From Actinoplanes nipponensis (GTDB taxonomy: Bacteria > Actinomycetota > Actinomycetes > Mycobacteriales > Micromonosporaceae), in NCBI RefSeq assembly GCF_016862275.1, contig NZ_BOMQ01000035.1, positions 32,448 through 96,447 of the forward strand: a stretch of DNA of 64,000 nucleotides, read 5' to 3'. How positions within the stretch are numbered: the first letter of the stretch is position 1; every line of letters starts with the position of its first letter. Position numbers and translations under genes: made by a program. This document shows positions 18,615-28,111 of the stretch, piece by piece. The notes under the pieces were generated by a model that did no database searches, had not been told where the DNA came from, and saw nothing but the letters and a program-made list of their open reading frames with translations.

Positions 18615-19298
18615 TCACGTGACCACCTCGTCGGAGGCGACCGGCACGGTGACCGGGGTGTCGGGGAGTTCCAGGAGCCGGCCCGGCTGCCACGGCCGGC
18701 TCCACCCGGCCATGTCCAGCAGGGCCGACACCACGCCGGCGGTGAAGCCCCAGACGAGCATGCCGCGGACCTGGAACGCGGGGCCCACCCAGCCGCTCGG
18801 GTGGCGTACCCGGATCCGGTTGGCCGGGTCGACGAGCTCGGCCACCGGCAGCCGGGCCACGTGCGCGACCTCGGCGGGCTGGCGCACGTGCACCGGGTGC
18901 GGCGCGTGCCACCAGGCCAGCACCGGGGTCACCACGAAGCGGCTCACCGGGATGTAGAGCTCGGGCAGGGTGGTCAGCACGGTCGCGCTGGCCGGGTCGA
19001 GGCCGACCTCCTCGCTCGCCTCGCGCAGGGCGGTGGCCGCCGGGTCGGCGTCGGCCGGGTCGGCCGCGCCGCCGGGGAAGGCCGCCTGGCCGGCGTGGTT
19101 GCGCATGGTGGCGGCCCGCTGCAGCACCAGCAGGTCGGGCTCGTCCGGCTGCTGCTCGCCGAGCAGCACGAGCACGGCGCTGGCCCGGCCGCCGCTCGCC
19201 GGCGGGCGCAGCGGGGTGAAGTCCTCGGTACGCGCCGACCCGACCCGGGTCAGCAGCGGCTCCCACCAGCCGGGGAGCCCGTCGGGACGCCCGCTCAC
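18615..19298 (-). CDS. NUDIX hydrolase, CoA pyrophosphatase type
   Basis: The protein probably hydrolyses CoA or related diphosphates (homologue of Rv3672c). The 227-residue product contains the Nudix core ALREASEEVGL preceded by FPGGAADPAD, as in the CoA-specific subfamily. The GTG start overlaps the stop of the upstream thioredoxin-like gene as GTGA, so translation is coupled. It ends 22 nt before the start of marP. Confidence 0.88.
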   Translation of the reverse strand: MSGRPDGLPGWWEPLLTRVGSARTEDFTPLRPPASGGRASAVLVLLGEQQPDEPDLLVLQRAATMRNHAGQAAFPGGAADPADADPAATALREASEEVGLDPASATVLTTLPELYIPVSRFVVTPVLAWWHAPHPVHVRQPAEVAHVARLPVAELVDPANRIRVRHPSGWVGPAFQVRGMLVWGFTAGVVSALLDMAGWSRPWQPGRLLELPDTPVTVPVASDEVVT

Positions 19299-19891
19299 CC
19301 GGTCACCGTCACACCGGTGTGGGTGCGCACCAGCCCGCCGAGGGTGGGCTTGTCGAGGGCCTTGCCGGTGTAGACGTACCGCCGGCCGTCGGCGCCGACG
19401 AAGACGGTGACCGGCAGGTTGACCTTGCCGAGCGCGGTGAGCAGCTGCTTGTCGGGGTCGAACAGGGTCGGGAACGACAGGCCCGCGGCCGTGGCGAACG
19501 AGGCGCCCGCGTCCCGGGTGTCCATCGTGTCGACGCCGACGACCCGCAGCCGGCCCGTGGTGGCCTCGGCCAGCTCCTGCAGGACGGGCAGCTCCCGCCG
19601 GCAGGGGTCGCACCACGAGCCCCAGAGGTTGATCACCGCGGGCCCGGCCAGCGCGGTCAGCCGCACCGGGCTGCCGCCGGTGAAGCAGGGCAGCGACAGC
19701 TCGGGAAGATCCGCGGCGGCGGACGCGGCCGGCCGCGGCGCGGTCAGCGCCGCGCAGTCGGCGAAGGGCGAAGCCGCGTCCTCCGCCGGCGAGGGAGCCG
19801 GGACCTCGGTGGCCGTGCACGCGGCCAGCAGCAGCGCCAGGGGCGGCGTCAGCCACCGCGCCAGCACCGGCCCGCCCCGCGCTCGGCTCAC
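19295..19891 (-). CDS. TlpA-like thioredoxin-fold lipoprotein
   Basis: This is an exported thiol-disulfide protein, equivalent to Rv3673c. The 198-residue product starts with a signal peptide ending in the lipobox LLAAC, so it should be lipid-anchored. It has a TlpA/ResA-type active site WCDPC in the context [15 protein letters not shown]. The GTG start overlaps the nth stop as GTGA and its own stop overlaps the nudix start, so nth, this gene and the nudix gene form one coupled unit. Confidence 0.9.
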   Translation of the reverse strand: MSRARGGPVLARWLTPPLALLLAACTATEVPAPSPAEDAASPFADCAALTAPRPAASAAADLPELSLPCFTGGSPVRLTALAGPAVINLWGSWCDPCRRELPVLQELAEATTGRLRVVGVDTMDTRDAGASFATAAGLSFPTLFDPDKQLLTALGKVNLPVTVFVGADGRRYVYTGKALDKPTLGGLVRTHTGVTVTG

Positions 19892-20724
19892 GGCGCCTCC
19901 GGCGTCACGACGGCCGCTGCCGGCACCAGGTCGGGGTCGACGCCGGCCTGGGCGGCGAGCTCCTTCGCGCGCGGGCCCTTGAGCAGCTTCGCCGCCGGGG
20001 CCGCCTCGGTCGGGCCGGTGCCGTACGACGGGCACACCGCCGCCAGGGTGCACGCGCCGCAGGCGGGCTTGCGGGCGTGGCAGACCCGGCGCCCGTGGAA
20101 GATGATCCGGTGCGACAGCATCGTCCAGTCGCGCTTCTCGATGAGGTCGGCCACCAGGAACTCGATCTTGACCGGATCCTCCTCGTGCACCCAGCCGAAG
20201 CGGTTCACCAGGCGCCGGAAGTGGGTGTCGACCGTGATCCCCGGGACGTCGAAGGCGTTGCCCAGGATGACGTTGGCGGTCTTGCGGCCGATGCCGGGCA
20301 GCGCCACCAGCTGCTCCAGCCGGCCGGGCAGCTCGCCGTCGTGCCGCTCGAGCAGCGCCTGACCGAGCTTGATCAGCGAGTCGGTCTTGGCCCGGAAGAA
20401 GCCGGTGGGCCGCAGGATCACCTCGAGCTCACCGCGGTCCGCGGCGGCGTAGTCGGCCGCCGTGCGGTACTTGGCGAAGACGACCGGGGTGACCTCGTTG
20501 ACCTTCTTGTCGGTGCACTGGGCCGACAGGATGGTGGCCACGGCCAGCTCCAGCGGGGTGCTGAAGTCCAGCTCGCAGTGCGCGTCGGGATGGGCCTCGG
20601 CGAGCTGCTGGGCCATCTTGCGGGCCCGCCGCTTGCGCCCGATCGGGGTCTCCTTGGCGAAGCGCTTGGCCGACCGGGCCAGCACGGCCGCACCTGCGGT
20701 GGCGGCGACGACGGGACGACTCAC
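19888..20724 (-). CDS. nth: Endonuclease III
   Basis: Nth removes oxidised pyrimidines and nicks abasic sites in base-excision repair. The 278-residue protein has the helix-hairpin-helix LPGIGRKTA with the catalytic Lys, the catalytic Asp in VDTHFRR, and a [4Fe-4S] cluster motif C-x6-C-x2-C-x5-C ([17 protein letters not shown]). The start is set at the GTG of VSRPVV because a TACTCT box lies 7 nt before it. An in-frame GTG seven codons upstream overlaps that box and is less likely. Confidence 0.93.
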   Translation of the reverse strand: MSRPVVAATAGAAVLARSAKRFAKETPIGRKRRARKMAQQLAEAHPDAHCELDFSTPLELAVATILSAQCTDKKVNEVTPVVFAKYRTAADYAAADRGELEVILRPTGFFRAKTDSLIKLGQALLERHDGELPGRLEQLVALPGIGRKTANVILGNAFDVPGITVDTHFRRLVNRFGWVHEEDPVKIEFLVADLIEKRDWTMLSHRIIFHGRRVCHARKPACGACTLAAVCPSYGTGPTEAAPAAKLLKGPRAKELAAQAGVDPDLVPAAAVVTPEAP

Positions 20725-20731
20725 GCGAGCA

Positions 20732-20737
20732 AGAGTA
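20732..20737 (-). promoter_or_regulatory. -10 box (TACTCT) for leaderless nth operon
   Basis: TACTCT ends 7 nt before the chosen GTG at 20724, and it overlaps the alternative start region. Confidence 0.5.
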
Positions 20738-20772
20738 CGTCGCACCCACGACCGCCCCGGGTCACATACCCG

Positions 20773-21966
20773 TCACCGGGGCGCGGCGATGGATCCGTCC
20801 TCACCGATGGTCGCCGCCGAGTCACCGAAGTCGTCGGCCGAGAGCTCCCGGACCCGGGCCAGCCCGCGTTCCTTCGCGCTGTCCCGGACGGGCTTGCCGG
20901 TGCCGTCCAGGTACGTCGAGAGGAACTTGCCGCCGGCGTACTCGCCGTCCCGGGTCAGCGAGACGTGCAGGATGCCGCCGTACTTGAGCACGCCGTCGCT
21001 GCTGAGCGTCTTCCCGCCGCCGGCGAAGTTGCCCAGGCTGTGGGCGATCAGCTTGCCCTTGTAGAACTGCATGCCGCGCAGCACGTGCGGGCCGTGCCCG
21101 ATCACCACGTCGGCGCCGGCGTCGATGACCGTCTTCGAGAACTTGATCGGGTCGCCCCGGTTCTCGCCGAAGAACAGCTCGTTGCCCGGCTTCACGTGAC
21201 CCATGCCGGAGCCCTCGGCCCCCATGTGCACCTGCACCACCACGATGTCCGCCTGCTGGGTGGCCTCCTCGATCACCGAGCGGGCGGCGCCGAGGTCGTT
21301 GAGGTTGTTCGCCCCCGCGTACGGGGAGAAGCCGACCACCGCGACCTTCACCCCCTTGACCTCGGTGACGGTGATCTGGCCCTGCGCCCCGGTGTACTTG
21401 AGCCCGGCCTTCTCCAGCGCCGCCACGGTGTTCTTGTAGCCCTGGACGCCGAAGTCCTTGGAGTGGTTGTTGGCCGTGTTCATCAGCTCGAAGCCGGCGT
21501 CGACGAGGTGCTCGGCGTATTTCGGCGGGGAGCGGAACGCGAAGCAGTTGGCCCGCGCCGGGCTGCCGCACTTGGAGGTGCCGGTGTCGCCGGTCAGCGG
21601 CTGTTCCAGGTTGCCCATGACCAGGTCCGACTTCAGGCCCTCGCGGACGGAGTCGAAGAAGCCCTCGCCGTCGTTCGCGGGGAGCTTGTCGGGGGCGCTG
21701 CCCATGATGATGTCGCCGGTCGCGGAGAGCGTGATCGTCTCGGCGCCCGGGGCGGGAGCGGACTCCGGCTCGGGCTTGCGGGAGGCGGCGGACGAGGCGG
21801 GCGCGGCCGCGGGCGGGTTGCGCCAGACCGGGGCGGCGGAGTCGGAACCGCGGTCGGCCAGGGCCACTCCGCCCAGGCCGGCGCCCGCGAGCACGGCGAG
21901 GATCAGGGTGACGGTCAGGACCGGGCGGCCGAACAGGCCGGGGCGGCGCGGGGGGTCGGAATTCAT
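20773..21966 (-). CDS. CapA family protein (PGA-capsule/metallophosphatase-like)
   Basis: CapA proteins share a calcineurin-like metallophosphatase fold and are linked to poly-glutamate capsule assembly in Bacillus; their role in actinobacteria is unclear. The 397-residue product has a short basic N-terminus, one membrane helix (about residues 14-36), a Ser/Ala/Pro linker, and the domain motifs SATGDIIMG, NTANNHSKDFG and IGHGPHVL. The ATG at 21966 is chosen because a TATCGT box lies 8 nt upstream; a GTG at 22029 would add 21 residues. It sits between nth and crp, where M. tuberculosis has a different membrane protein. Confidence 0.87.
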   Translation of the reverse strand: MNSDPPRRPGLFGRPVLTVTLILAVLAGAGLGGVALADRGSDSAAPVWRNPPAAAPASSAASRKPEPESAPAPGAETITLSATGDIIMGSAPDKLPANDGEGFFDSVREGLKSDLVMGNLEQPLTGDTGTSKCGSPARANCFAFRSPPKYAEHLVDAGFELMNTANNHSKDFGVQGYKNTVAALEKAGLKYTGAQGQITVTEVKGVKVAVVGFSPYAGANNLNDLGAARSVIEEATQQADIVVVQVHMGAEGSGMGHVKPGNELFFGENRGDPIKFSKTVIDAGADVVIGHGPHVLRGMQFYKGKLIAHSLGNFAGGGKTLSSDGVLKYGGILHVSLTRDGEYAGGKFLSTYLDGTGKPVRDSAKERGLARVRELSADDFGDSAATIGEDGSIAAPR

Positions 21967-21974
21967 CGACGAGG

Positions 21975-21980
21975 ACGATA
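21975..21980 (-). promoter_or_regulatory. -10 box (TATCGT) for capA-like gene
   Basis: TATCGT ends 8 nt before the ATG at 21966; the start choice and the promoter support each other, so both share the same uncertainty. Confidence 0.4.
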
Positions 21981-22168
21981 CCGTCGGCGAACCGGCGCGG
22001 CGACCGTCGAACGGCTGGTCATTGCTCACCGAGAGCGACGATTCTTGCGGCCTCCCCGGCCCCACCGGTTACGCTGCGAGGTCTGGATCGAGGGGTGCCC
22101 GCCCGTTTACGGCCCGCGTGCGCCTAGACTGATCGTGCGCGGCGAAGCGCGTATTCGGAGGTACAGCG

Positions 22169-22846
22169 ATGGATGAGGTACTGGCTCGCAGCGGGATCTT
22201 CCAGGGCGTTGACCCGGAGGCTGCCGAGGCACTCGCCAAGGAGATGGAGACGATCGAGGTCCGGAAGGGCGACATCGTCTTCAATGAGGGCGAGGCGGGT
22301 GACAGCCTTTACATCGTTCTCTCCGGCAAGATCAAGCTTGGTCGCCGGGCGGCGGACGGCCGGCAGAACCTGGTCTCGATCATGGGTCCGTCGGACATGC
22401 TCGGTGAGCTGTCCCTGTTCGACCCCGGTCCGCGGACGGCCACGGCCACCGCGGTCACCGACACGCGGCTGGCCCGGCTGAAGAAGTCGTCGCTGCGCCC
22501 GTGGTTGAACAACCGGCCGGAGATCGCCGAGCAGCTGCTGCGGGTGCTCGCCCGCAGGCTGCGCCGGACGAACGACGCGCTGGCCGACCTGATCTTCACG
22601 GACGTGCCCGGCCGGGTGGCGAAGAACCTGCTGCAGATGGCGGGCCGCTTCGGCACCAGGGACGGCGGCGTGCTGCGCGTGACGCACGACCTGACCCAGG
22701 AGGAGCTGGCGCAGCTCGTCGGCGCCTCCCGGGAGACGGTCAACAAGGCGCTGGCGGATTTCGCGTCCCGCGCCTGGCTGCGTCTCGACGGCAAGAGCGT
22801 CATCATCCTGGATCCGGAGAGGCTCGCCCGCCGCGCGCGGGTCTGA
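22169..22846 (+). CDS. crp: CRP/FNR-family cAMP-responsive transcription regulator
   Basis: The 225-residue protein is a close relative of M. tuberculosis Rv3676. The N-terminal cyclic nucleotide-binding domain has [16 protein letters not shown], which keeps the Glu, Arg and Thr that contact cAMP. The C-terminal helix-turn-helix is [24 protein letters not shown]. The ATG follows GGAGGTACAGCG, a strong ribosome-binding site. A perfect terminator hairpin follows. A predicted adenylate cyclase lies about 5 kb away on the other strand, a plausible source of its ligand. Confidence 0.95.
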   Translation: MDEVLARSGIFQGVDPEAAEALAKEMETIEVRKGDIVFNEGEAGDSLYIVLSGKIKLGRRAADGRQNLVSIMGPSDMLGELSLFDPGPRTATATAVTDTRLARLKKSSLRPWLNNRPEIAEQLLRVLARRLRRTNDALADLIFTDVPGRVAKNLLQMAGRFGTRDGGVLRVTHDLTQEELAQLVGASRETVNKALADFASRAWLRLDGKSVIILDPERLARRARV

Positions 22847-22870
22847 CCGCCGGAGCAGCAACAGCACGAC

Positions 22871-22898
22871 GAGGGGCCGCCCTGATGGGCGGCCCCTC
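22871..22898 (+). terminator. Terminator hairpin after crp
   Basis: A 12-bp perfect stem (GAGGGGCCGCCC / GGGCGGCCCCTC) with a TGAT loop lies 24 nt after the crp stop; there is no T run. Confidence 0.8.
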
Positions 22899-23069
22899 GA
22901 CGGCGTGTCCACCCACCCGATCGGGGGACAAAGCCGCCCTCTCATGATCCGTGTCGCACCCGGTCGGCCGCTCGTTACGGAGGTGGTCGAGAGGCACTAC
23001 ACGGGCGAGAGGCGCGGGTCTTGGAGATGGTGGCGGGCATGCAGCGCAGGGCAGGGCAGAGGTGATCCC

Positions 23070-24521
23070 GTGACCGTGCTCGAGACCGCGATCGACCCGC
23101 GCAACCCGGCCTACCTGCAGAGCCGCAGCGCGATGCTGGAACGGCTGGCCGAGCTCGAGACGGCGCTGGAGGCGGCCCGCGCGGGCGGCGGCGAGAAGTG
23201 GGTGACCCGGCATCACGCGCGCGGCAAGCTGCTGCCGCGGGAACGCGTCGAGATGCTGCTCGACCAGGACAGCCCGTTCCTGGAGCTGTCGCCGGTGGCC
23301 GCCTGGGGCTCGGAGTTCCCGATCGGCGCCAGCGTGGTGACCGGGATCGGCGTGGTCGAGGGCGTCGAGTGCGTGGTGATCGCCAACGACCCCACGGTGG
23401 ACGGCGGCGCGGTCAACCCGTACACGGTGGAGAAGATCCGGCGGGCCGCCCGGATCGCCTCGGTCAACCGCCTGCCGCTGGTCAACCTCGTGGAGTCGAC
23501 CGGCGCGGCCGCCCCGGCCGGCCCGCCGCCGGGCGGGGCGATCGCCCGGGACCTCAGCCAGCTCACCGCCGACCGGGTGCCCACGGTCTGCGTGGTCTTC
23601 GGTGCGACAACCGGTGACGCCGCCTACCTACCGGCGCTGTCCGACTACACGATCATGGTGCGCGGGCACGCCAAGATGCTGACCATCCATCCGCAGCCGG
23701 TCCGCGCGGCCGGGGCCAACGGCCGCCCGGCGCCCGAGGTGCGCAGCGCGCCCACCGTCCCCGCCGGGGTCACCGGCCCGGCCGACCAGCTGGCCGAGGA
23801 CGAGCGGGACGGGCTGCGCCTGGCCCGGCAGTGCGTGCGGCGGTTCAACTGGCGCAAACGCGGCCCGGCCCCGCGCTGCTACCCGCCCGAGCCGCCCAAG
23901 TACGACGCCGAGGACCTGCTGAGCATGGCCGGGGCCGACCCGGCGACGGTGTTCGAGCCGCGCGAGGTGCTGGCCCGGATCCTCGACGGCAGCGACTTCG
24001 ACGAGTTCAAGCCGACCCAGGGCACCGCGCTGGTCACCGGCTGGGGTGAACTGCACGGCTACCCGATCGGGGTGCTGGCCAACCTGGGCGGGGCGTTCTC
24101 GCCGGCCGAGACGCAGAAGGCCGTGCACTTCATCCAGCTGGCCAACGCGACCGCCACGTCGCTGCTGTTCGTGCAGTACACCGGCGCGCCGGCCGCCGAG
24201 GCCCACGAGGCCGCGGACGTGCGGCACGGCGCCCCGCTGGTGCACGCCGTGGCCAAGTCGACCGTCCCGCACCTGACCCTCATGATCGGGGCCCGGCCCG
24301 CCGAGGAGGCGGGCGGCATCTACGGCCGCGCCTACGAGCCGCGGTTCCTGTTCAGCTGGCCGGTGGAGCGGCCCGCGGAGGGTTCCTCCCCGCTGGGCAA
24401 GCTGCCCGACGACGGCGTCATCGATCCGCGCGACACCCGTACGGTGCTCGGCCTCTGCCTGTCCGCCGTGCACAGCGCGGCTGTCGAGGGCGCCGAACAC
24501 GTCGGCGTCTTCCGACCCTGA
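23070..24521 (+). CDS. Divergent acyl-CoA carboxylase carboxyltransferase (beta) subunit
   Basis: The protein belongs to the crotonase-fold carboxyltransferases of biotin-dependent acyl-CoA carboxylases and looks nearest to the methylcrotonyl-CoA type (GRAYEPRFLFSWP and DDGVIDPRDTRTVLGL). At 483 residues it is shorter than the usual 520-540: the conserved segment between the PRFLFSWP and DDGVIDP motifs (the SVMGGEQA region) is nearly absent. By eye, the first oxyanion-hole Gly-Gly of the family aligns to Asp183-Ala, and the second motif is also changed (EEAGGIYGRAY). The GTG start has AGAGGTGA upstream. The alpha subunit gene follows after 20 nt. Confidence 0.82.
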   Translation: MTVLETAIDPRNPAYLQSRSAMLERLAELETALEAARAGGGEKWVTRHHARGKLLPRERVEMLLDQDSPFLELSPVAAWGSEFPIGASVVTGIGVVEGVECVVIANDPTVDGGAVNPYTVEKIRRAARIASVNRLPLVNLVESTGAAAPAGPPPGGAIARDLSQLTADRVPTVCVVFGATTGDAAYLPALSDYTIMVRGHAKMLTIHPQPVRAAGANGRPAPEVRSAPTVPAGVTGPADQLAEDERDGLRLARQCVRRFNWRKRGPAPRCYPPEPPKYDAEDLLSMAGADPATVFEPREVLARILDGSDFDEFKPTQGTALVTGWGELHGYPIGVLANLGGAFSPAETQKAVHFIQLANATATSLLFVQYTGAPAAEAHEAADVRHGAPLVHAVAKSTVPHLTLMIGARPAEEAGGIYGRAYEPRFLFSWPVERPAEGSSPLGKLPDDGVIDPRDTRTVLGLCLSAVHSAAVEGAEHVGVFRP

Positions 24522-24541
24522 AGTCCCTGAAAGGTAGACCA

Positions 24542-26548
24542 GTGATCCGACGTCTTCTGGTGGCCCACCGCGGCGAGATCGCCCGCCGGGTGTTCGCCAC
24601 CTGCCGCCTGGTCGGCATCGAGACGGTCGCCGTCTACTCCGATGCCGACGCCGACGCGCCGCACGTGACCGAGGCCGACTACGCCGTGCACCTGTCCGGC
24701 GGCACGCCCGAGTCGACGTACCTGCGCGGCGACCTGATCATCGCGGCGGCCAAGCGGGCGGGCGTGAACGCCATCCATCCGGGCGACGGCCGGCTGGCCG
24801 AGGATCCCGGGTTCGCCGCCGAGGTCGCCGAGGCCGGGCTGATCTGGGTGGGCCCACCCGCCAAGACGCTGGGCACGGTGCAGAACAAGATCGAGACGAA
24901 GGCCATGGTGGCCGAGGCCGGGGTGCCGGTGCTGCCGACGCTGACCGACCCGGAGCAGGTCACCGACTTCCCGGTGCTGATCAAGCCGGCCACCGGGCAC
25001 GGCGGGCTCGGCATGCGGGTGGTCCGCGACCCGGTGACGCTGGCCGAGGCGGTGGCCTCGACCCGGCAGGAGACCGGCGACGCGGTGTTCTGCGAGCCGT
25101 TCGTGGAGAACGTCCGGCACATCGAGGTGCCGATCATCGCGGACGCGCACGGCGCCGTGGTGCCGTTCGGCGAGCGGGAGTGCTCGGTGCAGCGGCGGTA
25201 CCAGAAGATCATCGAGGAGACGCCGTCGCCGGCGGTCGACCCGGCGCTGCGCGAGGAGCTGTGCCGGGCCGCGATCGTCGCCGTCCGGGCGATCGGGTAC
25301 GTGGGCGCCGGCGCGGTGGAGTTCCTGCTCGACGCGGACGGCGACTTCTGGTTCCTCGAGCTGACCCCGTCGCTGCAGGTGGAGCACGCGGTCACCGAGT
25401 GCGTGTCCGGCTACGACCTGGTCCGGCTCCAGCTGCTGGTGGCCGAGGGCGGCAGCCTGCCGATGCCCGGCCCGCCGCCGATCCGCGGGCACGCCATCGA
25501 GGTACGCATCTGCGCCGAGGACCCCGCGTACGCCTGGCTGCCCGCCTCCGGCACCCTGCACCGCTTCGCCGTCCCGGACGTGGCCGGTTCGTTCCGCCCG
25601 CTGCCCCAGCCCGGCCTGCGCCTGGACGCCGGCGTGATGGACGGCACCGTGGTCGGCGTGCACCACGACTCCACGCTGGCCAAGCTGGTGGCCTGGGCGC
25701 CGACGCGGCAGGAGGCGGCCCGGATGCTGGCGTCGGCGCTGACCCGTACCCAGCTGCACGGCGTGGTCTCGAACCGGGACCTGCTGGTGCGGGTGCTGCG
25801 GCACCAGGCGTTCCGGCTCGGCGACGTGGACACCGGGTTCCTGGACCGGCACCCGGAGGTCTTCGCGCCGCTGCTGTCGTCGGTCGACGCCGTCCGCATC
25901 TCCTGCCTGGCCGCCGCCCTGGCCGGCGCCGCGGCCCGGCGCTCGGCCGCCCCGGTGCTGCAGTCGCTGCCCTCGGGCTGGCGCAACGTCCCGTCCGGGT
26001 CGCAGACCGCCGTGTACGACGGCCCGGCCGGCCCGGTCGAGGTCGGCTACCGGATGAACCGGCACGGCGAGCTGGCCGGCTGGTGGGTGCGCGCGGTGGA
26101 CCCGGAGGAGCTGGACCTGGCCGGGCTCGGCCAGGCCCCGACGCTCGACGACCACCCGCCGACCGTGGTGGTGCACGCCGACGGCGGCCGGGTGGACCTG
26201 GACGTCAACGGCATCCGGCTGAGCCTCAAGGTGCACCGGGTCGGCGACATCTCCTACGTGGACAGCCCGGAGGGCTCGGTGACGCTGCGCGAGCTGTCCC
26301 GCTTTCCACTGCCGGCCCCGGAGACCACCGAGGGCTCGCTGATCGCCCCGTTGCCGGGGGCGGTGCGCCGGGTCCTGGTGGTGCCGGGTCAGCGGGTACG
26401 CGCCGGTGAGCTGCTGCTGACGCTGGAGGCGATGAAGCTGGAGCACCCGGTGCACGCCCCGTCGGCCGGCGTGGTGGCGTCGCTGCCGGTGCAGCCGGGC
26501 GCGGAGGTCGACACCGGCGAGCTGCTGGCCGTCCTGGACCCTGAGTAG
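24542..26548 (+). CDS. Divergent acyl-CoA carboxylase alpha subunit (biotin carboxylase + BCCP)
   Basis: The 668-residue protein has a biotin carboxylase domain (about 1-440), a linker domain, and a C-terminal biotinyl domain with EAMKLEH, whose Lys632 should carry biotin. ATP-grasp features remain (QRRYQK, GAVEFL), but several core motifs are altered: HPGYGFLSEN is HPGDGRLAED, the glycine-rich loop is ATGHGGLGM, and the metal/catalytic motif E-x-N-x-R-x-QVEH is ELTPSLQVEH, so positions matching E. coli AccC Asn290 and Arg292 are Thr275 and Ser277. The GTG start has GAAAGG upstream. The pair may be altered in chemistry or inactive in carboxylation. Confidence 0.85.
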   Translation: MIRRLLVAHRGEIARRVFATCRLVGIETVAVYSDADADAPHVTEADYAVHLSGGTPESTYLRGDLIIAAAKRAGVNAIHPGDGRLAEDPGFAAEVAEAGLIWVGPPAKTLGTVQNKIETKAMVAEAGVPVLPTLTDPEQVTDFPVLIKPATGHGGLGMRVVRDPVTLAEAVASTRQETGDAVFCEPFVENVRHIEVPIIADAHGAVVPFGERECSVQRRYQKIIEETPSPAVDPALREELCRAAIVAVRAIGYVGAGAVEFLLDADGDFWFLELTPSLQVEHAVTECVSGYDLVRLQLLVAEGGSLPMPGPPPIRGHAIEVRICAEDPAYAWLPASGTLHRFAVPDVAGSFRPLPQPGLRLDAGVMDGTVVGVHHDSTLAKLVAWAPTRQEAARMLASALTRTQLHGVVSNRDLLVRVLRHQAFRLGDVDTGFLDRHPEVFAPLLSSVDAVRISCLAAALAGAAARRSAAPVLQSLPSGWRNVPSGSQTAVYDGPAGPVEVGYRMNRHGELAGWWVRAVDPEELDLAGLGQAPTLDDHPPTVVVHADGGRVDLDVNGIRLSLKVHRVGDISYVDSPEGSVTLRELSRFPLPAPETTEGSLIAPLPGAVRRVLVVPGQRVRAGELLLTLEAMKLEHPVHAPSAGVVASLPVQPGAEVDTGELLAVLDPE

Positions 26549-26554
26549 GGCGGG

Positions 26555-26578
26555 GGCCCGCGGTTTCAGCCGCGGGCC
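26555..26578. terminator. Bidirectional terminator between carboxylase and kinase genes
   Basis: A 9-bp perfect stem (GGCCCGCGG / CCGCGGGCC) with a 6-nt loop separates two convergent genes and covers the kinase stop codon. Confidence 0.7.
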
Positions 26579-28080
26579 AGCACCGGCCCCCGGAGCCGGT
26601 CCAGGCCCTGCCCGGCCAGGCAGCGGAAGGTCCGGTCGGCGTCGGTGGGTGGCAGCACCGACAGCGCCCACTCGGTGCCGTCGGTGCGGGTCGTCGTGCG
26701 GCGGAAGGTGGCCGTGCTGCACACCTTGCGGACGATCGGGTCGGTGGTGACCGCGTCCCGGTCCCGGGGCTCCACTCCGGACGGCAGCCGGCCCACCGCG
26801 AAGACCTCCCAGCTGTGCGGCCGGGCGCAGGACACCTTGCGGGCGATCGGCCGGCCGCCGGCCTGCCGCGTGTAGCACTCGACCTGCGCGGGGCAGTGGG
26901 CCGTGGCGGCCGTGCAGCCGGGCAGCCGGGAGAGGGCAGCGGGCAGGCCCGAGGCCGTCGGCTTGGCCAGCCGGGTGGCCAGCGTACGCAGGTGCGGGCC
27001 CTGCGACGAGGCCAGCCAGGCGCCGCCCAGCGAGGCCGCCACCAGCAGGAACGCGCCGAAGCCGCCGAACAGCCAGCGGCGCTTGGCGCGCTTGCGGCCC
27101 TCGGTGTGCACGGTCGGCGTCTCGTCGGCGCCGTGCACGTCGCGGGTGGGTGACACGGGCGGGACCGGGCGCGGGTCGTGGGACCGCGGGCGCGGGTCGG
27201 GCGCCCGGAACGTGGACGCGCGGTAGACCGTCGGCGGGGCCTGGCGGCCGTCGGGGCCGAGGTGCAGGCCGCCGAGCAGCTCGCGCAGCTGTTCGGCGCT
27301 GGGCCGGGCCCGGGGATCGTTGGCCATGCCGTACCGCAGCACCTCGGTGAGCGAGCGCGGCACGCCCGGAAGGTCGGGGATGGGGTGGTTGAACAGGTCC
27401 ATCAGCGTGATCAGGCTGGGGCTGCGGTCGGACTCCCAGCGCGGCGGGCGGCCGCGCATGACCGCGTAGAGGGTGGCGCAGAGGGCGTAGACGTCGACCG
27501 CGCCGGAGGGCTCGGCGTGCGAGAACATCTCGGGCGGGGCGTACGCGGGGGTGAGCACCTCGAGGGTGACCGACGAGTCGCGCATCTCGCCGAGCACGGC
27601 CAGCCCGAAGTCGGCCAGCACGGCCGGGTTGAAGTGCGAGTACAGGATGTTGGCCGGCTTGACGTCGCGGTGCAGCACGCCGTTGGCGTGCGAGTGCACC
27701 AGCGCATCGGCGATCTTCACGCCCAGGTCGCGGGTCTCGACGGCGTTCAGCGGGGAGATCCGCATCCGGTCCAGGTACGACCCGTCGCACAGCTCCATGA
27801 TCAGGTACGGGTGCTGGTCGACTGTCACCCCGACGTCGAACAGGTCGACGACGTGCGGGTGCGACGACATCCGCCCGGCCGCCTTGGCCTCCCGGAGGAA
27901 CCGGGCCTGGTCGCGGGCGTTGTCCAGGGTTCTGTTCTCGACCTTGATGGCCACGTCCCGGCCGACGGAGTCCTGGGTGGCCCGGTAGACGGTGGCATAC
28001 CCACCTCGGGCCATTACCGACAAGCCGGACATGCCAGGCACGTACGGGGTCGGGAGGCGGCCAGGCGGGGTGTCGGTCAC
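26566..28080 (-). CDS. Membrane Ser/Thr protein kinase (PknB-like kinase domain)
   Basis: The 504-residue protein has an N-terminal Hanks-type kinase domain (about 15-280) with AIKVE, the catalytic HRDVKPAN (Asp139), and DFG. A Pro/Arg-rich juxtamembrane stretch follows, then one membrane helix (about 335-357) and an extracytoplasmic Cys-containing domain (ECYTR...CARPHSWEVF) that resembles septum-formation-type sensor domains. There are no PASTA repeats. TATTTT lies 7 nt before the GTG start, so the kinase probably has its own leaderless transcript although the cyclase gene ends only 31 nt upstream. The ligand is unknown. Confidence 0.9.
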   Translation of the reverse strand: MTDTPPGRLPTPYVPGMSGLSVMARGGYATVYRATQDSVGRDVAIKVENRTLDNARDQARFLREAKAAGRMSSHPHVVDLFDVGVTVDQHPYLIMELCDGSYLDRMRISPLNAVETRDLGVKIADALVHSHANGVLHRDVKPANILYSHFNPAVLADFGLAVLGEMRDSSVTLEVLTPAYAPPEMFSHAEPSGAVDVYALCATLYAVMRGRPPRWESDRSPSLITLMDLFNHPIPDLPGVPRSLTEVLRYGMANDPRARPSAEQLRELLGGLHLGPDGRQAPPTVYRASTFRAPDPRPRSHDPRPVPPVSPTRDVHGADETPTVHTEGRKRAKRRWLFGGFGAFLLVAASLGGAWLASSQGPHLRTLATRLAKPTASGLPAALSRLPGCTAATAHCPAQVECYTRQAGGRPIARKVSCARPHSWEVFAVGRLPSGVEPRDRDAVTTDPIVRKVCSTATFRRTTTRTDGTEWALSVLPPTDADRTFRCLAGQGLDRLRGPVLARG

Positions 28081-28087
28081 GGATTAG

Positions 28088-28093
28088 AAAATA
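28088..28093 (-). promoter_or_regulatory. -10 box (TATTTT) for leaderless kinase gene
   Basis: TATTTT ends 7 nt before the GTG at 28080. It is AT-rich in a GC-rich setting. Confidence 0.5.
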
Positions 28094-28111
28094 CGCGACC
28101 CGGGGTCAGCT

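Noticed and set aside
22872..23069. N-terminal extension of the carboxyltransferase to 22905
   Set aside because: It overlaps the crp terminator, and a good ribosome-binding site precedes the GTG at 23070.
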